Below, piece by piece: positions 46,599-59,263 of a DNA stretch of 64,000 bases. Numbering within the stretch: the stretch's first letter is position 1; every line of letters begins with the position of its first letter. The notes under the pieces are model-generated. The model was not told where the DNA came from, ran no database searches, and saw nothing but the letters and a program-made list of their open reading frames with translations. Source of the stretch: Galaxea fascicularis (Eukaryota; Cnidaria; Anthozoa; Scleractinia; Euphylliidae); assembly GCA_948470475.1 (NCBI GenBank), contig OX419335.1, positions 32,818,280 through 32,882,279 of the forward strand, read 5' to 3'. The translations under genes and the position numbers were made by a program.

Positions 46599-48536
46599 GC
46601 TTGTTTTCTGGATAACAGTATTGTTCAGCAAGTGTACTGCAGTCCATATACGTGTGAGGACAAAAAGGAAACACGAGGAAAGGCCTGAGACATGTACGAG
46701 TGCATTTGTGCTTGATTTCTATCCGCGGCAAACCTTTGTATATAAAGCCACATCTTGTCCCTCCATTGATCAGTACGAGCTGAGAGTGGATTTATCCGAA
46801 CTATCAACACGAGCATATCCTTATAGTTTGTCTGCTGGATAGCGTTGTTGTATCTTTTATCTCTAATAGACCCACACAAGGTCTTTGCGATGTCACGTGT
46901 GACCTACGGTTACCTTGATACACTGCACCACAAGAATATTTTCCTTGTAGCCCACTTTGTTAATATAGTGAATGACAAACATTAATCGTTGTAGAAATTA
47001 TATTCATTTATTAATAACCGATTAGCTGGGTAAGGATTTATCCACTGATATGACGTTGACCAGTCGTGTGGGTGTACCCACGGCGCATGACACTAGTTAC
47101 ATGTTTTCCCGCGCATATCTCATGTTCCACGTTTCTGCTGCGCAGGACCATTTATGGTCAACAGCCGAGCTCAGTACTGTTGACTTAGTTAACACCAGCA
47201 TCTTCTGATATTGGTCAATGAGACCTAGGTATTGTAGATAGAACATTTTATAGAGTATAGACTAGGCAAACCAACTTGAGGCGGTTTCCATGTCGTCCCT
47301 TGAAAGTTTACATTTGGGTTCATCGAGTGCTCACTGTTATTTTTCAGACGTAAATACGTTGGTTCTGGATAGAGCAGCTTTCCTTGAAAGTAATTTTCAT
47401 TTGCTTTGCTTTGTGATTGGTTTGTCAAACGCTTACCGGTTGTTTCCCTACTAAGTCGTTTCGCTGCACGGTAATGTTGCCAGAGTTTGTCAAAACGTTT
47501 AGCGTGTTGTTTATGTATATTTGTAGCGAAACGACTTTTTAGCGAAACATCCGGACACCTTGTCAAACTTGCATTACTTTCGCAACCAATCGTAACCTGG
47601 AGTGCGTCTCTGAAAACTCCGGAAACAGTTTCGAGCCCGAGAAGTATTTACCAACTTTTTCAACAACCTAGCCCACTGTATTTCTCAATTTTATTGCATG
47701 CTATCAATATTAGAAATCAATCGAATTTCTGGTAATAACCTTTACCTAATGCATGTAAAATAGTGTTTTTGACCGGAAACGTTTTCGGGAGTTTCGAGAA
47801 ATGCGCACCTGCACGTAATCATCTTTCGTGTAGGCCGCAGCCCGTAGTAAGGATTACCCTCTCGTGCATGAATCTTTTACACAAATTCTATTTATGAAAC
47901 GACAATTTAATATTGTTGCCTTGTTTGCAAGAAAATGAGAGAAAAGTATTTATCATTATGCATCAGAGGAGTTGGATTTGACTTGGCACGCTACGCAACG
48001 AAGAGCGAAGAGTGACAAATCGTCTTTGTCGCTCAACGCTTCGTTTTCATGCCACATACATTGAAGTTTTTGTTGTGAGACGAATAACAAAGACTGGTAT
48101 TTACGCCGTAGTGCATTGATCAGGTAGGAGAGCTCCTTTTAGAGAAAACATGGCGTTCTAGCTGTTGTACACTAACAAAAGATTTCCAAATAAAACATTC
48201 ATTGTCTTAATTAACTTGAGTGACAGTGAGTTACCCCTCCCCTGATGAACTCTTCATTATGTCCACCTTCTTCTGCAGTCCTCTGAGAAAAAAGTAGTTC
48301 TTTATTGCCTTTTCTGCTTTCCTTACTTTAATCTCCCTATTTCCAAGAAAGATTCTTTCGTGGATCAGTAAAGAATAGCATCAGCTGTCTTTTGAAAGAG
48401 TTGGAGAACTGGAAAAGTGAATGGAAAATTGGAAATTGACAGCTGTCAAATTCCCGATTGCCTCCCGCCTCGGCATGCTGTAATCTACAAGCAACCCTTC
48501 AAATTCGGGCAAGAAAGCAGTTTGCAGACAGCTGGA
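46599..48536. other. Intergenic region between PLAT-ankyrin and bHLH-HMG genes
   Basis: This holds the 3' UTR of the PLAT-ankyrin gene and the promoter of the bHLH-HMG gene. An inverted pair 'aagtcgtttcgct' (about 47454) and 'agcgaaacgactt' (about 47524) is present, and 'gttttcgggagtttcgagaaat' at 47780 resembles the end of the MITE at 53755. No open frame with recognisable motifs was seen. Confidence 0.6.
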
Positions 48537-51500
48537 ATGTCGGGCCTAACGGATAGCGAATTTCGCACTGTTCCAACAACGGACACCTCTCGGAATTTGG
48601 TATGTTTGTTCTTGAAGTTTTTTTCCGATGAGCTGCTCTAATTACATCTCTCGTAGCTCTCATAATACTTTGGTGCACTAAAGCTCCGAGTGTTTTGTAG
48701 AGGTTATGCGTGCGAGTAAAGACCAACCTCATTATGAAGGAATCTAAGACTTCGTGTTAAGCTGAAGGCGAAAAACCTTCAAATTCACAAACGATAAATG
48801 GGATTTTAAAACACCGCTAATTAAGTTTTAGTCGGCTGATAAGTTTAATGAGCTGCAGTCTTGGAAAACTGCCTCTGGCGGGGTATGAAGTAAAACATTC
48901 GTGGATGACATTATCCCAAAATTCTGCATTCGTCTCAACTCTTCGTAGATGTTTGTAATTTTTATAGAAACGAAAGATTGACTGTTTTTTTTCTTCCAAC
49001 CCCTCGATCTTCATCGCTGATCTCGCTTCAAGGGTGTTGGGTTGACACGCGGTTTGATGGGGTTCGCAAAAAGAAATCTTGCGCTTTCGAACGTCGAATG
49101 ACTGATCTTATCGCTGTTTCCAACCTGGGGGTCCGAAAAAATGTGCCTTAGTATATTTCAAAATACAGTTAAAACATGCTCATAGATACGGTTCAGTGTG
49201 GTACCAACATAGAAATCAGCCCCAATTTCAAATTTAATAGGCCTTGTGTCGTTGTGTAAAGCTTGGAATTTTTTAGTCAGTTCCAGATCATGATGACAGC
49301 TCTGTTTGGCCTGATTTTTATTATTCTTCCGATTTTGGTTTGGCTTTCAGTGTACTGTTATCCTGTCTAGACGGGTTTACCTCCTTTAAGATCGAAAAAC
49401 GCTGACTGTTTGACCTCTTAGTTCTATCTACGAGTTTTAGAGTTTTGTCCGCGACCCTAACAAAATTAATGCGTAAGAGGTAGTGAGCACTGTGACCACC
49501 AAGACGAAATTACACTGATAAACCTGACCTGGGTGGATCACACTCCCTTTGGTTGCTATTAAAATTCTCAGAGCTATCAACAGATTCAGTGACAGAGGAG
49601 ATTTTAAACATTGATGTCCTGCAGTCTGAGCATTGTTATCTTTCTTTTTTCTCTTTGTCGACAGCAGTATAACTTATTGACCTCACCTGTGCCGTTTGAG
49701 TGTCCAGAGACAATACTGTCTCTTTCCTCGTCATCATTAGCATCCCAAACAGTGGGTCTGGATCCTGACAGTAGGGTGTTTACGCCAATCCCATACCCTC
49801 CCAGGGTGTCAACTCCTTATCCAGTTATTGATTCTGCCTCGTCTGGAAAAGGTAACAATTTGTCAGACAGAGTTTGATGGTTGCTGTTTCGTTTCGTTAG
49901 CATTAATCCAGTGAATCATGTCAATTCAATTTATTTTCAGCAAGAGTGGTTCTTGTTTCAGAATCAGATTTAACATTACTTTGAGTTTGCTACAATTTTC
50001 CTTTATGCTGTTCTGTGACATTTGATAGAAAAATTTGTACCTCCAGCCTCTTTCTTCTTACCTAAGATAAAATGAAGCACCATTAAGTACAAAAATCAAT
50101 AAGTACAAAAAACTTCTTTAACAGTTGTCTTCTGTTAGGAAAAAACACTTACACCAGTCTCTTTGGCATGCAACTTTGGTAAAACTATCTAATAATTAAT
50201 TGGTTTTACCAATCTCATTTTACGATTTTTGAAAACAACACAACGTTTTTAGAAACATGTTTCAACAGAATCTTCTGTCATCTTTATTTTTAATTACAAA
50301 GCACAGAGTTGAATATATAGTGTGCGCAAAATGCCAATTAACTGAAGATGACAGAGGATTCTGTTGAAACGTGTTTTTAAAAAACGTTGTGTTGTTTTAA
50401 AAATTGTAACATGTCTGCTACTATCTAGACCTTTTAGCAATCTCATTTTTTTATTCCAGTAAAAAAATCAAATGAAAAGGAAATTTTAATCGATCTCATT
50501 TTTTTGTGTTTTCTTAATGTGGCTTATTTCCATATTTCTTTGAATAGACTGGCCAGGCCTATCACCAGAAAACAAACTTTTCCCATCACCTTGGGGATTT
50601 GAGTCCACCCTACATATTGGCCAGCAGTTTCAAGGTGGAGTGTTTCCAGTGGTAACAGGAAATTCACACACTGTTCATCCATGTGCTTTTCCCCAAAGTT
50701 GGCACCAAGCTGTTACTTCACCACAGAACTTCAGGTTAATGTTATGATATTATCATATTCTCATTGCATATCCCTCCCCCTCCTCCCCCTCCTAGTTTTG
50801 GTTTGAAACAGAATGCTGTCTTCAAGGGTATTAGGACCAGAATGCCTAACTCCATCCATTAATTTCCCTTAATTATAGTAAACTTTCATAAGCCATCTCT
50901 GTGGTTCATTTTAGAGATTGGCTTTTAGAAGCTTTGTAGGATTGTAGGCTGTTTTTTCTCACATTTATCAATTTTTTGGGCCATACACCTGTGATAAAAC
51001 TTCAAATTTATCTTTGTACTTTCCTTTAAAATAATTTACCCTGTTCTTTAAAACTGATCCCATGTGTTGATGACTCTTGCAAGACAGATATGAACAGTTT
51101 TTGGAACCACACACCCTGGTCAGAGTACAGCCCTGCATTCATTAAAGAGGGCACACAATATTTAGGCTTCTGACACAGAACTGTAGATTCCATGGTACCA
51201 CTTAAGTTGCTCTAAATTAAGTAGTTTCTTTGGCAAATAAAAGCTGAGACTAAGACAAAGGTATAGAAAATGACTTTGCTATAAAAAGCTACTGTATCTG
51301 AAGTTAGTAAAACTCTGTTTTTAACAGAACATATGTTGCCTGGAAAAAACTTAGCACCTGTAGATAAATTTTAAGACAAAAAGGTTTTCTTATCCTGATG
51401 AATTTAAACCTCGGGTTTTCACTAGTCTGTTAAAGTAACAATCCATCGATCTTCATTACTGGGAAATAGTGTAAATTATTTGTAGTTATACTTACAGTGA

Positions 51501-54500
51501 TTAGAGAGATGGACCAGAGCTGACACCAATTATTTAAACAGAGGGAGGTGTGCAAAAGTAGCTATTGGGATGGATAGTCTATAGACTGATTTGCCATCAA
51601 AATACTTGGGGATTTAACACAAAATTCTCATTGGAATTTGCTGGCTCTTGCCCCTTAAGGATAGCCTTCCAGGGCACTGGAGTAGCTAGTTCACTTCTAA
51701 ATAAGATAACAGAACAAAAAGTTTAAGTAAAAGTTTCCGTGTTCATTTTCTATTTGAATTGATTTTCTCAAATATGGAAATGGGTTCTGGAAAATTGTAG
51801 GGCTTGAAGCCTGTAGAATCCCAGTCAGAAAAAATAACCAGTTACAAATCTCATGACCTCGTGCCAGGTTTTGTTAGAATAATATTATTATAACACAATA
51901 ACAAGTCATTTTTCTTTTAGTTTTCACAGTAATGATTTCTGGTTTCCTGGTGATTCTACACTCGCAGAAGGGGTAAAGTTATATCTTGCATTTATAAGAA
52001 TACAAAGATATTATTGTCTATGAAAGTGTTAATTTTTGTTGAGTAAGAGCAAGTAATACTTTTTATTCTTTCAAGAATAGATATTCATTTGTTTTTTTTT
52101 GTTCACTACTAAACAATAGTTTGGAAGTGTTGGCGAAGGAAGTGATGTCATTGAACAGGATGCCAAAGTAACATCAAGCACAGAGTTAGGTAAAGAAGTA
52201 CTGTTCACTTCAGTTCTTTATTTTGCCAAAACAATGTCCATAATTAATACAATAATTGTAGGCTGGCAAGGGAGCCCAGAAGAAACCAAGAGGCTTAGGA
52301 AACCTCAGGGCTCCCTAGTCACCGAGAAAATAGCAAGAATAAAGGTTAAACTAAGTTAAGACTAAAATTAAATAAACAAAATGATGCGATTGTTTAGTGA
52401 AAAGAAATCAATAACAAGATAGAAGATATTTGTTAAGATTAAATTTGAACGAAATAACGAGGGAGCATTGCAAATATCAGAGTTCACCTTATCTTTACTT
52501 ATTTACAATAATGAATGCCTTTTAGTCATGTTTATTTATGTTTAAAAAAATGATGATACAAAATATTGTTTTGAGATTAATAATTATTTGTTCTAAGTGA
52601 ATTTTCCTTTCTCTGTTGAAATTGTACTGAGTTTGCACAAAAATGGAGAACCAAGTTCTTTATTATTTTCTTTTCTGTAATGTCCCTTGAAATATTTACT
52701 CTTTTCATGCTGAAGGTTGTTGATGAAACTTGACTACAACCAGCACCCAAATTCTCCTTTTCTTCTCAGTATAATTTCAATGATTGATTTTTTATTTTGT
52801 TGAGATGGTCTACCCTTTCCCCTTTGTAAGTGGTCCTAATATGCTGGAATAAATTTTGGATATTAATTCCATGTATGCAGATGTATATCAACAATAAATT
52901 GATGTGTGTGACAACCGTTGCACAGTATGGAGATGCTATGTATTCAGTTTGACCTGCAAACATTGCACATGTGTTTTCTTTACAATAGAGTGGTTTTCAG
53001 TTGTGTCTTAAAACCAAAACCAATATGATTCTGACCAATCACAACAGGCGTAAACAGTGCAATGAGCTAATGAGACTACAACGCAATTCCATGTGACTGG
53101 CACAATGCCCTGGAAAATGCATGTATGCAGGTCACAATTTGTTCTGGTCATAGAACAAAGTAATGCATAAGTCAATAAATTGACAACCACTCTATTTAAA
53201 TAAAATTTATATGGTATGTTATTTCTCATTAACATTACTTCAGTTTGCTTATCATTTACAGAGTCATCATGGAAGCAGGAGTTGGTCCTTCCCCCTGTTG
53301 CAGAACTGTTAAATTCATCAGTAAGACAATAATATTGATTGCTTTTTTACCCTGTAAATACAGTCAAACCTCCAGTAAGCAGACTGAAAACCTTGAAACT
53401 GAACACATGCAGTGTCCAACTCATACAGGGGGTCATATATGCAGGGTTTTAACAGAAATTCCCAGGAATGTGTTTGTTGGTGACACTGGGTATGGGAGTT
53501 TCCTCTGTAGATCAAAACTCCATGTTAGAGATAAAAAAGATTTTAAAAAGATAAATGAGAAAAATGTTGCATAATTAACTCTGGATTCAGAAACGGATTT
53601 AAAGACGAACATTTGCCCATCCTGAATTGGAGCACTGATGCTTCAGCCTGGCTAATTACTCAGAACAGAAGTGTCTGCCCTCCTAACATCAATCCCAAGT
53701 TGGTACAGCGGCCACTCTTGGGGACCTGGAAAGTGGCCGCTTAATAGGGGCTGGGGCCCGTTTCTCGAAACTCCCAAAACTTTTCAGGCCTATTTCAGGC
53801 ACTATAATTTCTTACGTATCTCAAAAGCAAAGATGCTTCCAAGGATGAAATTTTGGAACAAATTTACCCTTTCGTATCTAGAAATCATAGTAAAAGGCCA
53901 GTATTTTAGAATAAGCGGGTCACAGTTTTTGAAATGGCTTTTTGGGCCCTGAAAGTTTACGGGACTTTCGAGAAACAGGCCCATGGCCCCTTAACAGAGG
54001 TAAAAAACAATAGAAGAACTGTCATCAGGACTTAGACTACTGGCTGGGTAATAAGTGGTGGTTGTTTAATAGGGGTCTACTCAATAGAGGTTTGACTGTA
54101 ACTACATTAATAACATTTAGACAAGTCTGTACTTGACTGATGACTTCAATTATTGGCAGAGAAATTTGTTGAAGCATATACGTGTTGCTGGTTTCAGGCT
54201 GGACTGACATCTGCGTTGTTATGTTGTTTCCTGTGCTCTCCATATACTATGAAAGATAAATATGTGGTTCAGGAAAGTGTTATGACCTGTCCTATGAAAG
54301 TTGTAGAAATTCTGATTTAGCTTCATCTTATTTTGCATCAACATTCAAAGTGCTCAACTTTCACAGGAGAGGGGTGAGGGGAATGTTAATGCCTGAGCTG
54401 CTTGACATTATAGAAACTCCGTAATGTGGATATCAGTCATATAAACCAGTGAGAGCAACTTCGTTATTTTATATATTTTTTACATGAGTTTCATATTTGT

Positions 54501-57500
54501 TATTAGATGTATGAAAAGTAAAAAAGGATTATGTTAACTATTGTTTTCCAGAATGGCAGTATAAAGTGTGAAAGGGTTAGTCCAGTGGAAGTAAAGGTAG
54601 CAGATAAGAAACAGCAGAACATTCATGCAAAGGCAGTGGACATGAAACCGAAAGGAGCCATTTCATGTGGTAATACATTTTCACGTGCTGCTTTACAGAA
54701 AAATATTTACTGAAAAATAATTGTACCTGGTACATCAACCAAAAATGCTGTTACTGTACAGTTGATGGTATTGAAATTTATGTCTTTCTGTACATTTCTG
54801 TTTGGTAGTCGTCAAACATGATTAATTTTTAAAAGTCTCTTTGTTTCAACTCAGAAGCAAGAAGTCAGACACCATGGAAATTAAAGAACCCAAAATCAAC
54901 TCCAATGGCACCAAGTTTAATCAAAAGAAAAGGAAAGCCTAGAAAAATAGTCAATCCACATGTTTATTGTCACCAGAAAATAGTGTAAGTATCTCATTTT
55001 TAGAGCAGAGTGTGAAACCTTCACTCTCTGTGTCCACAGGCATTGCAGTTTTTTAGATCTTGATTGACATTCATTAGCACACAATTTGTATAAAATAAAT
55101 GTTTTTGTATGATTTTTCATTTTGCAATTAAGTGAGAGGGATACCGATTCATTCTACATTTTTAACGCTTTCATCATATTTATTATAAATATTTACTTGA
55201 ATGCTTTTCTGTGCTTGTAGGCAAAGAGAAAGAGAAAGAGCAATAAGGGACAAGATACAGTACCTGAGTACAATTCTGCCACAGACCGACTTAAGAAACA
55301 ACCGTCCTTCCAGGAAAGAAATCCTTGAAAGTGCCATAAAGCGCATAATGCAATTACAGGAAGACATTCGAGAGGCATACCTACAGAAAGGGTTAAAGAC
55401 AGAGGATTTAAAGGCCGCTTTACAAGGCAACATGGTGCTTAATTTGAGTACTCAGAGTTGTGTTACAGAAACTGAGCAAGAGTGTGATGCACCCTTATTT
55501 TCAGATGAATGTGGTAGCCTTCCTAGCACTCCAGATGGTACAGTAGATGGAGATCTGCCCATCACGTCGGCATCTTCTATCTCTGAATTGAGCAGCCAGG
55601 GGTCTGAGGAATCAGAGACTGCTTCGCATAGTTCAAAACATGTGAAGAGACCAATGAATGCATTCATTTTGTTCAGCAAAAACCACCGCACATTGTTCAA
55701 GCAGTTGTATCCTGGCAGAGATAATCGCAAGATCAGTACATTGCTGGCTGAAAAGTGGCGAAGTATGAAACCGGAAGAGAAAGAGCCATATAGAAGTGAA
55801 GCTAAAGAGTTGATGAGGCAGACAAAGGCATCTCATCCAGATTTCAAATACTGTGATGGGATCAAGAAAACTGGCCTCATGACTGCCAATGGTGAGAGCA
55901 GTAAGCACGCTGGTCTGGATGAAGGCTACAGGTAGGATTGTTTAAGCCTTAGATGCATGATGATGTTGATGATTTGTGCAAAGCATCAAGATTTCATGTA
56001 GCAAATGGCCGGGCAATAAAATTTGCAACAAAACTTTCATTCATAAAAGCTGTCTGATTCATTATTTATTAATTTTACATTTCCTTAATCTGTTGCCCCA
56101 GTTACACAGTACCAGTTAAAATCCAAAACCCTACAGAAAGTCAAAGGAAATTCCAAATGTGGTGGGTTGGTGTCTTTAGGAGAAGAGTTATGAAGGCACT
56201 TACAGTCATGTTAGTGATGCTTTGCTTTCAATAAGATTTGAAGTAGGTGGCTACCTCAGAACAGCACCCACCAAAGTAATATGAGAAACCCAGGAGAATT
56301 TCAACTGAATTTCCGACTTGAATGCGATAAAATACGCTCCGACTTTCAACAGAATACCCTCTGGAACTCCAGTGGGTGCCAGGTCCTATTGAAAACACTG
56401 GTGATGCACATATTGTGTACAATTATACAGACTTCTCTTTATGCAGGAGTCATGTGATGCTTTTGTTCACACAGCTGTCAACATGAAGTAAGGAATAGCC
56501 AAGATTATTTTACAATAAGATCACATCCAGCATATGCAGCTGTTACAACTGGTTTTAAAGAAGGGTTGCAGAAAATACCACCCTATACAAATATTTGACA
56601 GACCTTACAAAAGATCAAGCAAAAGCTTTTATTAAAGATGCAGCACCTCCCAAATTTGATAAGTTTTTGTAATTTTAATGTTTTTATCTTTATATTTTGT
56701 GCTACCATTTTGCAGGATTGGGACTCATAACCTCAGACAAAGGTAAGGTGAAAGTAAAATGAAGTTAATTTTTGTTTTTAGGCATCAGCTTGAGAAATGT
56801 GCAAAACAAAGTAGTTTTGTTTTCCAGTTGATTGATTGGTTCACATCTTTCAGCCCTTCCCGTAAAACCGTAAACACCAAAACAATTTCTGGAATGTTTT
56901 GCAACCAATCAGAAGCAACATGAAACCACAACCTAATTACCGTTACTGTTTGTGGTTTACTTTTCTCATGCGTGATTGGCTTTTTACTTGAAACACAATA
57001 ACATTCCATAGATATTTCTGGTGTTCATGGTTTTATTAGAAAGACTGTAACTTACTTGTATGCTGTGTTTCAGAGTTGCTTTATATACAAGTAAAAGGGA
57101 TTTGAAGCCGGCACCCAAGAGTAGCAAAAGGCAACAAGGTATAATAAATGTGGCAAACGATTTCTGACAGTTATCATTCAATGCTACTTGCAATACTGAC
57201 GCTCATGATCAACATGTTGAGATTGAACAGGTATTGGTAGTTTAATCATTTTTATTGATCTCTTTACAAGCCTCTCTGGTCAGTGAATATATTGAACCTT
57301 TGCAGAATTTTGACATTGCCTTTTAAAACACCTTTTATGGACAGTTGCTTTTCAATTCCTTTGTAATAGGACTCTCTATTAAACTTTTGGCTTTGAGCTC
57401 AATGTTATTATTCATTCAATGGTCTTAAAATACAGAAAAACATGTCACATCCCTGCTGAAAATTATATAACCAGGCGAGATCTTTGTGGCCATAAAATGC

Positions 57501-58667
57501 AATTTTCAGTGATCGCAGGGGTGAGTGTGTCAAGTCTGCTGTGGGACACCATAGTTACAGTACCATATATACGAGAAGGGCCATAAGGGGGTCTTCCTCA
57601 TGACTCATGTCTTTTAAATATGGCAAATAACAAATCATGATTGTATCACAAAATTATTTCTTTGTTTCACTTATCATGAGGGGCGTGTTGTTGACTGTTC
57701 GTGGCTTTTAACAACAGCCGCTCATGTTTCATGGGAAACCCTCTTACAGTGTATTCATTTTTTTCATGAGGTAAGTTGAGGGAGGTGGGGTCGTGCAAAA
57801 AAAATATGGCTTCAAAGGGGGAGGGGATCACCAAAAAATGGAGGAGAAAGGGCTAAATGTTTTGTTTCTTGGTTTAAAAACAGATAAGAAACCAAACATC
57901 CAGACAAACAGCTTGCCCAGGAAGTTGTATGAAATATTGCCAGCAACTACATTTGAAACCAAGTCAGTCCAGAAGGTTGCCACAGCCAATGACCCTCCAT
58001 GTCAATACAGCAACCACAGCCTTGTGAGGCAAATTTTACAGTCATGTGATAGTCACAACAGTGGGCCATCTTTTGAGGCTGGTATGGAGTGGTGTCACAA
58101 CAGTTGTGATCATTGGGTTCAGTGCGAACATTGTAAGCAGTGGTATATGTTACCAGATGAGATGAACCCAGCCTCTCTGCCTGACAAATGGTGAGAGCAA
58201 AATCAAGCAATGTCCCATGTTTGCAGTGACTATTGGGCAATGAGACCTTGTTCAGATGCTGTATTTAATGAATTTAAGAGTTGTAGATAGAGCAAAAGGC
58301 CCTGTCATCCATCTCAACATGTTCTAATTTGTGATGGTTTTCCTAGAGACATCACAATCAGCTTTCATGGATTTCATATTGAAGGCTTTTGTGCATGATG
58401 GCATATTAGTGAGGATTTGAATCAATTTGGGTTTAGAAGGGCCTGCAGTTTGCATTTTTTAGCCAGATTCTGTCATGAGTTCTTGTGATTTTCAGCACTT
58501 TTTTTTTAATTGGTAACTTACAATGTGTTGTTTTTCTTCAAAGATAAAAATTATATTTGATAAACACATTCACAGAGGCTTCATTTCTACCCAAACAATA
58601 GCAGAAAATCTGCTTCTTGTTTTGATGAGTTTTTGTTTTTCCCATCAGGTATTGCTGTAAATGCTAA
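48537..58667 (+). CDS. MEIOSIN: bHLH - HMG box - CW-like zinc finger protein, MEIOSIN/BHMG1-like, 664 aa
   Basis: 13 coding exons: 48537-48599, 49665-49851, 50548-50734, 51921-51972, 52120-52189, 53262-53320, 54552-54669, 54855-54984, 55221-55931, 56716-56742, 57074-57138, 57884-58190, 58649-58667. All are GT-AG and in frame. Layout: a long Ser/Pro-rich N-terminus, a basic patch (LIKRKGKPRKIV) near 270, bHLH 290-340, an acidic Ser-rich spacer, HMG box 430-499, then a CW-like segment 624-664. The bHLH plus HMG-box pair is known from vertebrate MEIOSIN/BHMG1, which works with STRA8 to switch on meiotic genes; orthology is inferred from this layout. The 3' end is the weakest part: the last exon adds only WYCCKC and a stop. 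An in-frame ATG at 48417 would add 40 residues. Confidence 0.85.
50225..50404. repeat. Inverted repeat, 'GATGACAGA..TGTTGAAAC' family
   Basis: Left 'atttttgaaaacaacacaac' and right 'gttgtgttgttttaaaaat' are inverted, and 'gaaacatgtttcaacagaat' pairs with 'attctgttgaaacgtgtttt'. Such inverted termini with 'gaagatgacaga' occur at the ends of Penelope-like retroelements; the coding part is absent. It lies in intron 2 of the bHLH-HMG gene. Confidence 0.65.
52256..52400 (-). mobile_element. Possible retroelement 3' end
   Basis: On the minus strand a unit with 'gagccctgaggtttcctaag' and 'tgggctcccttgccagcc' ends in an AT-rich tail. It resembles a short LINE 3' UTR. No coding frame or clear target duplication supports it. 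Confidence 0.3.
52985..53195. mobile_element. MITE with ATAGAGTGGTTKTC ends
   Basis: Left end ATAGAGTGGTTTTC and right end GACAACCACTCTAT are inverted with one mismatch. The 211-bp interior has no frame of note. It lies about 65 bp upstream of the exon at 53262-53320 of the bHLH-HMG gene. Confidence 0.75.
53361..54098. mobile_element. Pogo-like element with TA flanks, interrupted by a MITE
   Basis: Starts CAGTCAAACCTC and ends GAGGTTTGACTG, a perfect 12-bp inverted pair flanked by TA on both sides. Motifs 'gtggccgctta' and 'ttaatagggg' recur near the ends. The interior has no transposase and contains a second element at 53755-53982. It lies in intron 6 of the bHLH-HMG gene. Confidence 0.85.
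53755..53982. mobile_element. Nested MITE, GGGCCYGTTTCTCGAAA family
   Basis: Left GGGCCCGTTTCTCGAAACTC and right ACTTTCGAGAAACAGGCCC are inverted ends. It is inserted within the pogo-like element and is therefore younger. A related end occurs near 47780. Confidence 0.8.
55221..55931 (+). other. Single exon carrying both bHLH and HMG box
   Basis: The exon opens with the basic helix QRERERAIRDKIQYLSTIL. The E-R-x-x-R core is kept, but the usual upstream His/Asn is not. A loop follows (PQTDLRNNRPSRKE), then helix 2 (ILESAIKRIMQLQEDI). After an acidic Ser-rich spacer comes the HMG box starting VKRPMNAFILFSKNHR, with KISTLLAEKWRSMKPEEK and PYRSEAKELMRQTKASHPDF. The HMG box is of the HBP1/BBX-like sequence-specific type, with the PMNAF wedge intact. 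The exon is 711 bp, the longest of the gene. Confidence 0.9.
56863..57038 (-). mobile_element. MITE-like repeat, copy 3
   Basis: Ends TAAAACCGTAAACACC and GGTGTTCATGGTTTTA are inverted. Reversed, it matches 24717-24904 and 1-137 over most of its length. It ends 35 bp before the exon at 57074-57138, so it supplies the region around the branch point of that intron. Confidence 0.65.
57884..58667 (+). other. Exons encoding the CW-like zinc finger
   Basis: Exon 57884-58190 ends with MEWCHNSCDHWVQCEHCKQW, then YMLPDEMNPASLPDKW, and the next exon (58649-58667) adds YCCKC and a TAA stop. The pattern W-x-Q-C-x2-C-x2-W...LP...LP-x-x-W-x-C is that of CW domains, which read methylated H3K4. Canonical CW domains have their fourth Cys about ten residues after the third. 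Here the chain stops after CCKC, so the domain is either compact and unusual or the true last exon differs (a GTAAAT donor-like site lies right after WYC). Confidence 0.7.
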
Positions 58668-58929
58668 TCATTCTGCATGGGTGAGAGAAAAGAGCTGAAA
58701 CAGTTTGTCAAACATTAATATTTTGAATTGAGTATCCTACTTGAAGGATCAGCTGTGGCTCAGAAGGACATAACCAAACCTAATCTGAGGACAACTACAA
58801 GCCTAATTAAACTTAGGTCAAAATCATGTTAAAAGAAATTGGACTAAAAATGATAGCCACATGTCAACCTACTGACCTCCAGCAATGGTTTTTGCCAAAT
58901 CTCAGCAAGCAGTGGCTTAATTAAGCATA

Positions 58930-58955
58930 ATGTATGTATATATATATATATATAC
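58930..58955. repeat. TA microsatellite
   Basis: Short (TA)n run preceded by 'atgtatgta'. Nothing else is notable. Confidence 0.85.
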
Positions 58956-59263
58956 AATATTCTCCATTTGACATGAAGACAGGTGTGGATATTTGTCTGC
59001 AGACATTATCTGTTCCGAGAAGCGAACAGTGAACTGTGAGCTTAGAGGAACTGATAATGTCCAAGGAAAAATATTTTTTGTCTTAAAAGCCAAATGGAGA
59101 CTACTGTCTTAATTATCTTTCAAATATTTTTTGCAACATGCATTTGGGGAATGTCACTGGCTATTCCCTGGTCTTAGCTGGGGAATTTCCAGTCACATAA
59201 TGCATTTAGACCAATAATTATTATTGGGTGCAAACAATATTTGATGGATTATAAATACTGATA

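Noticed and set aside
55452..55908. Minus-strand frames opposite the bHLH-HMG exon
   Set aside because: Shadow frames of a well-supported coding exon.
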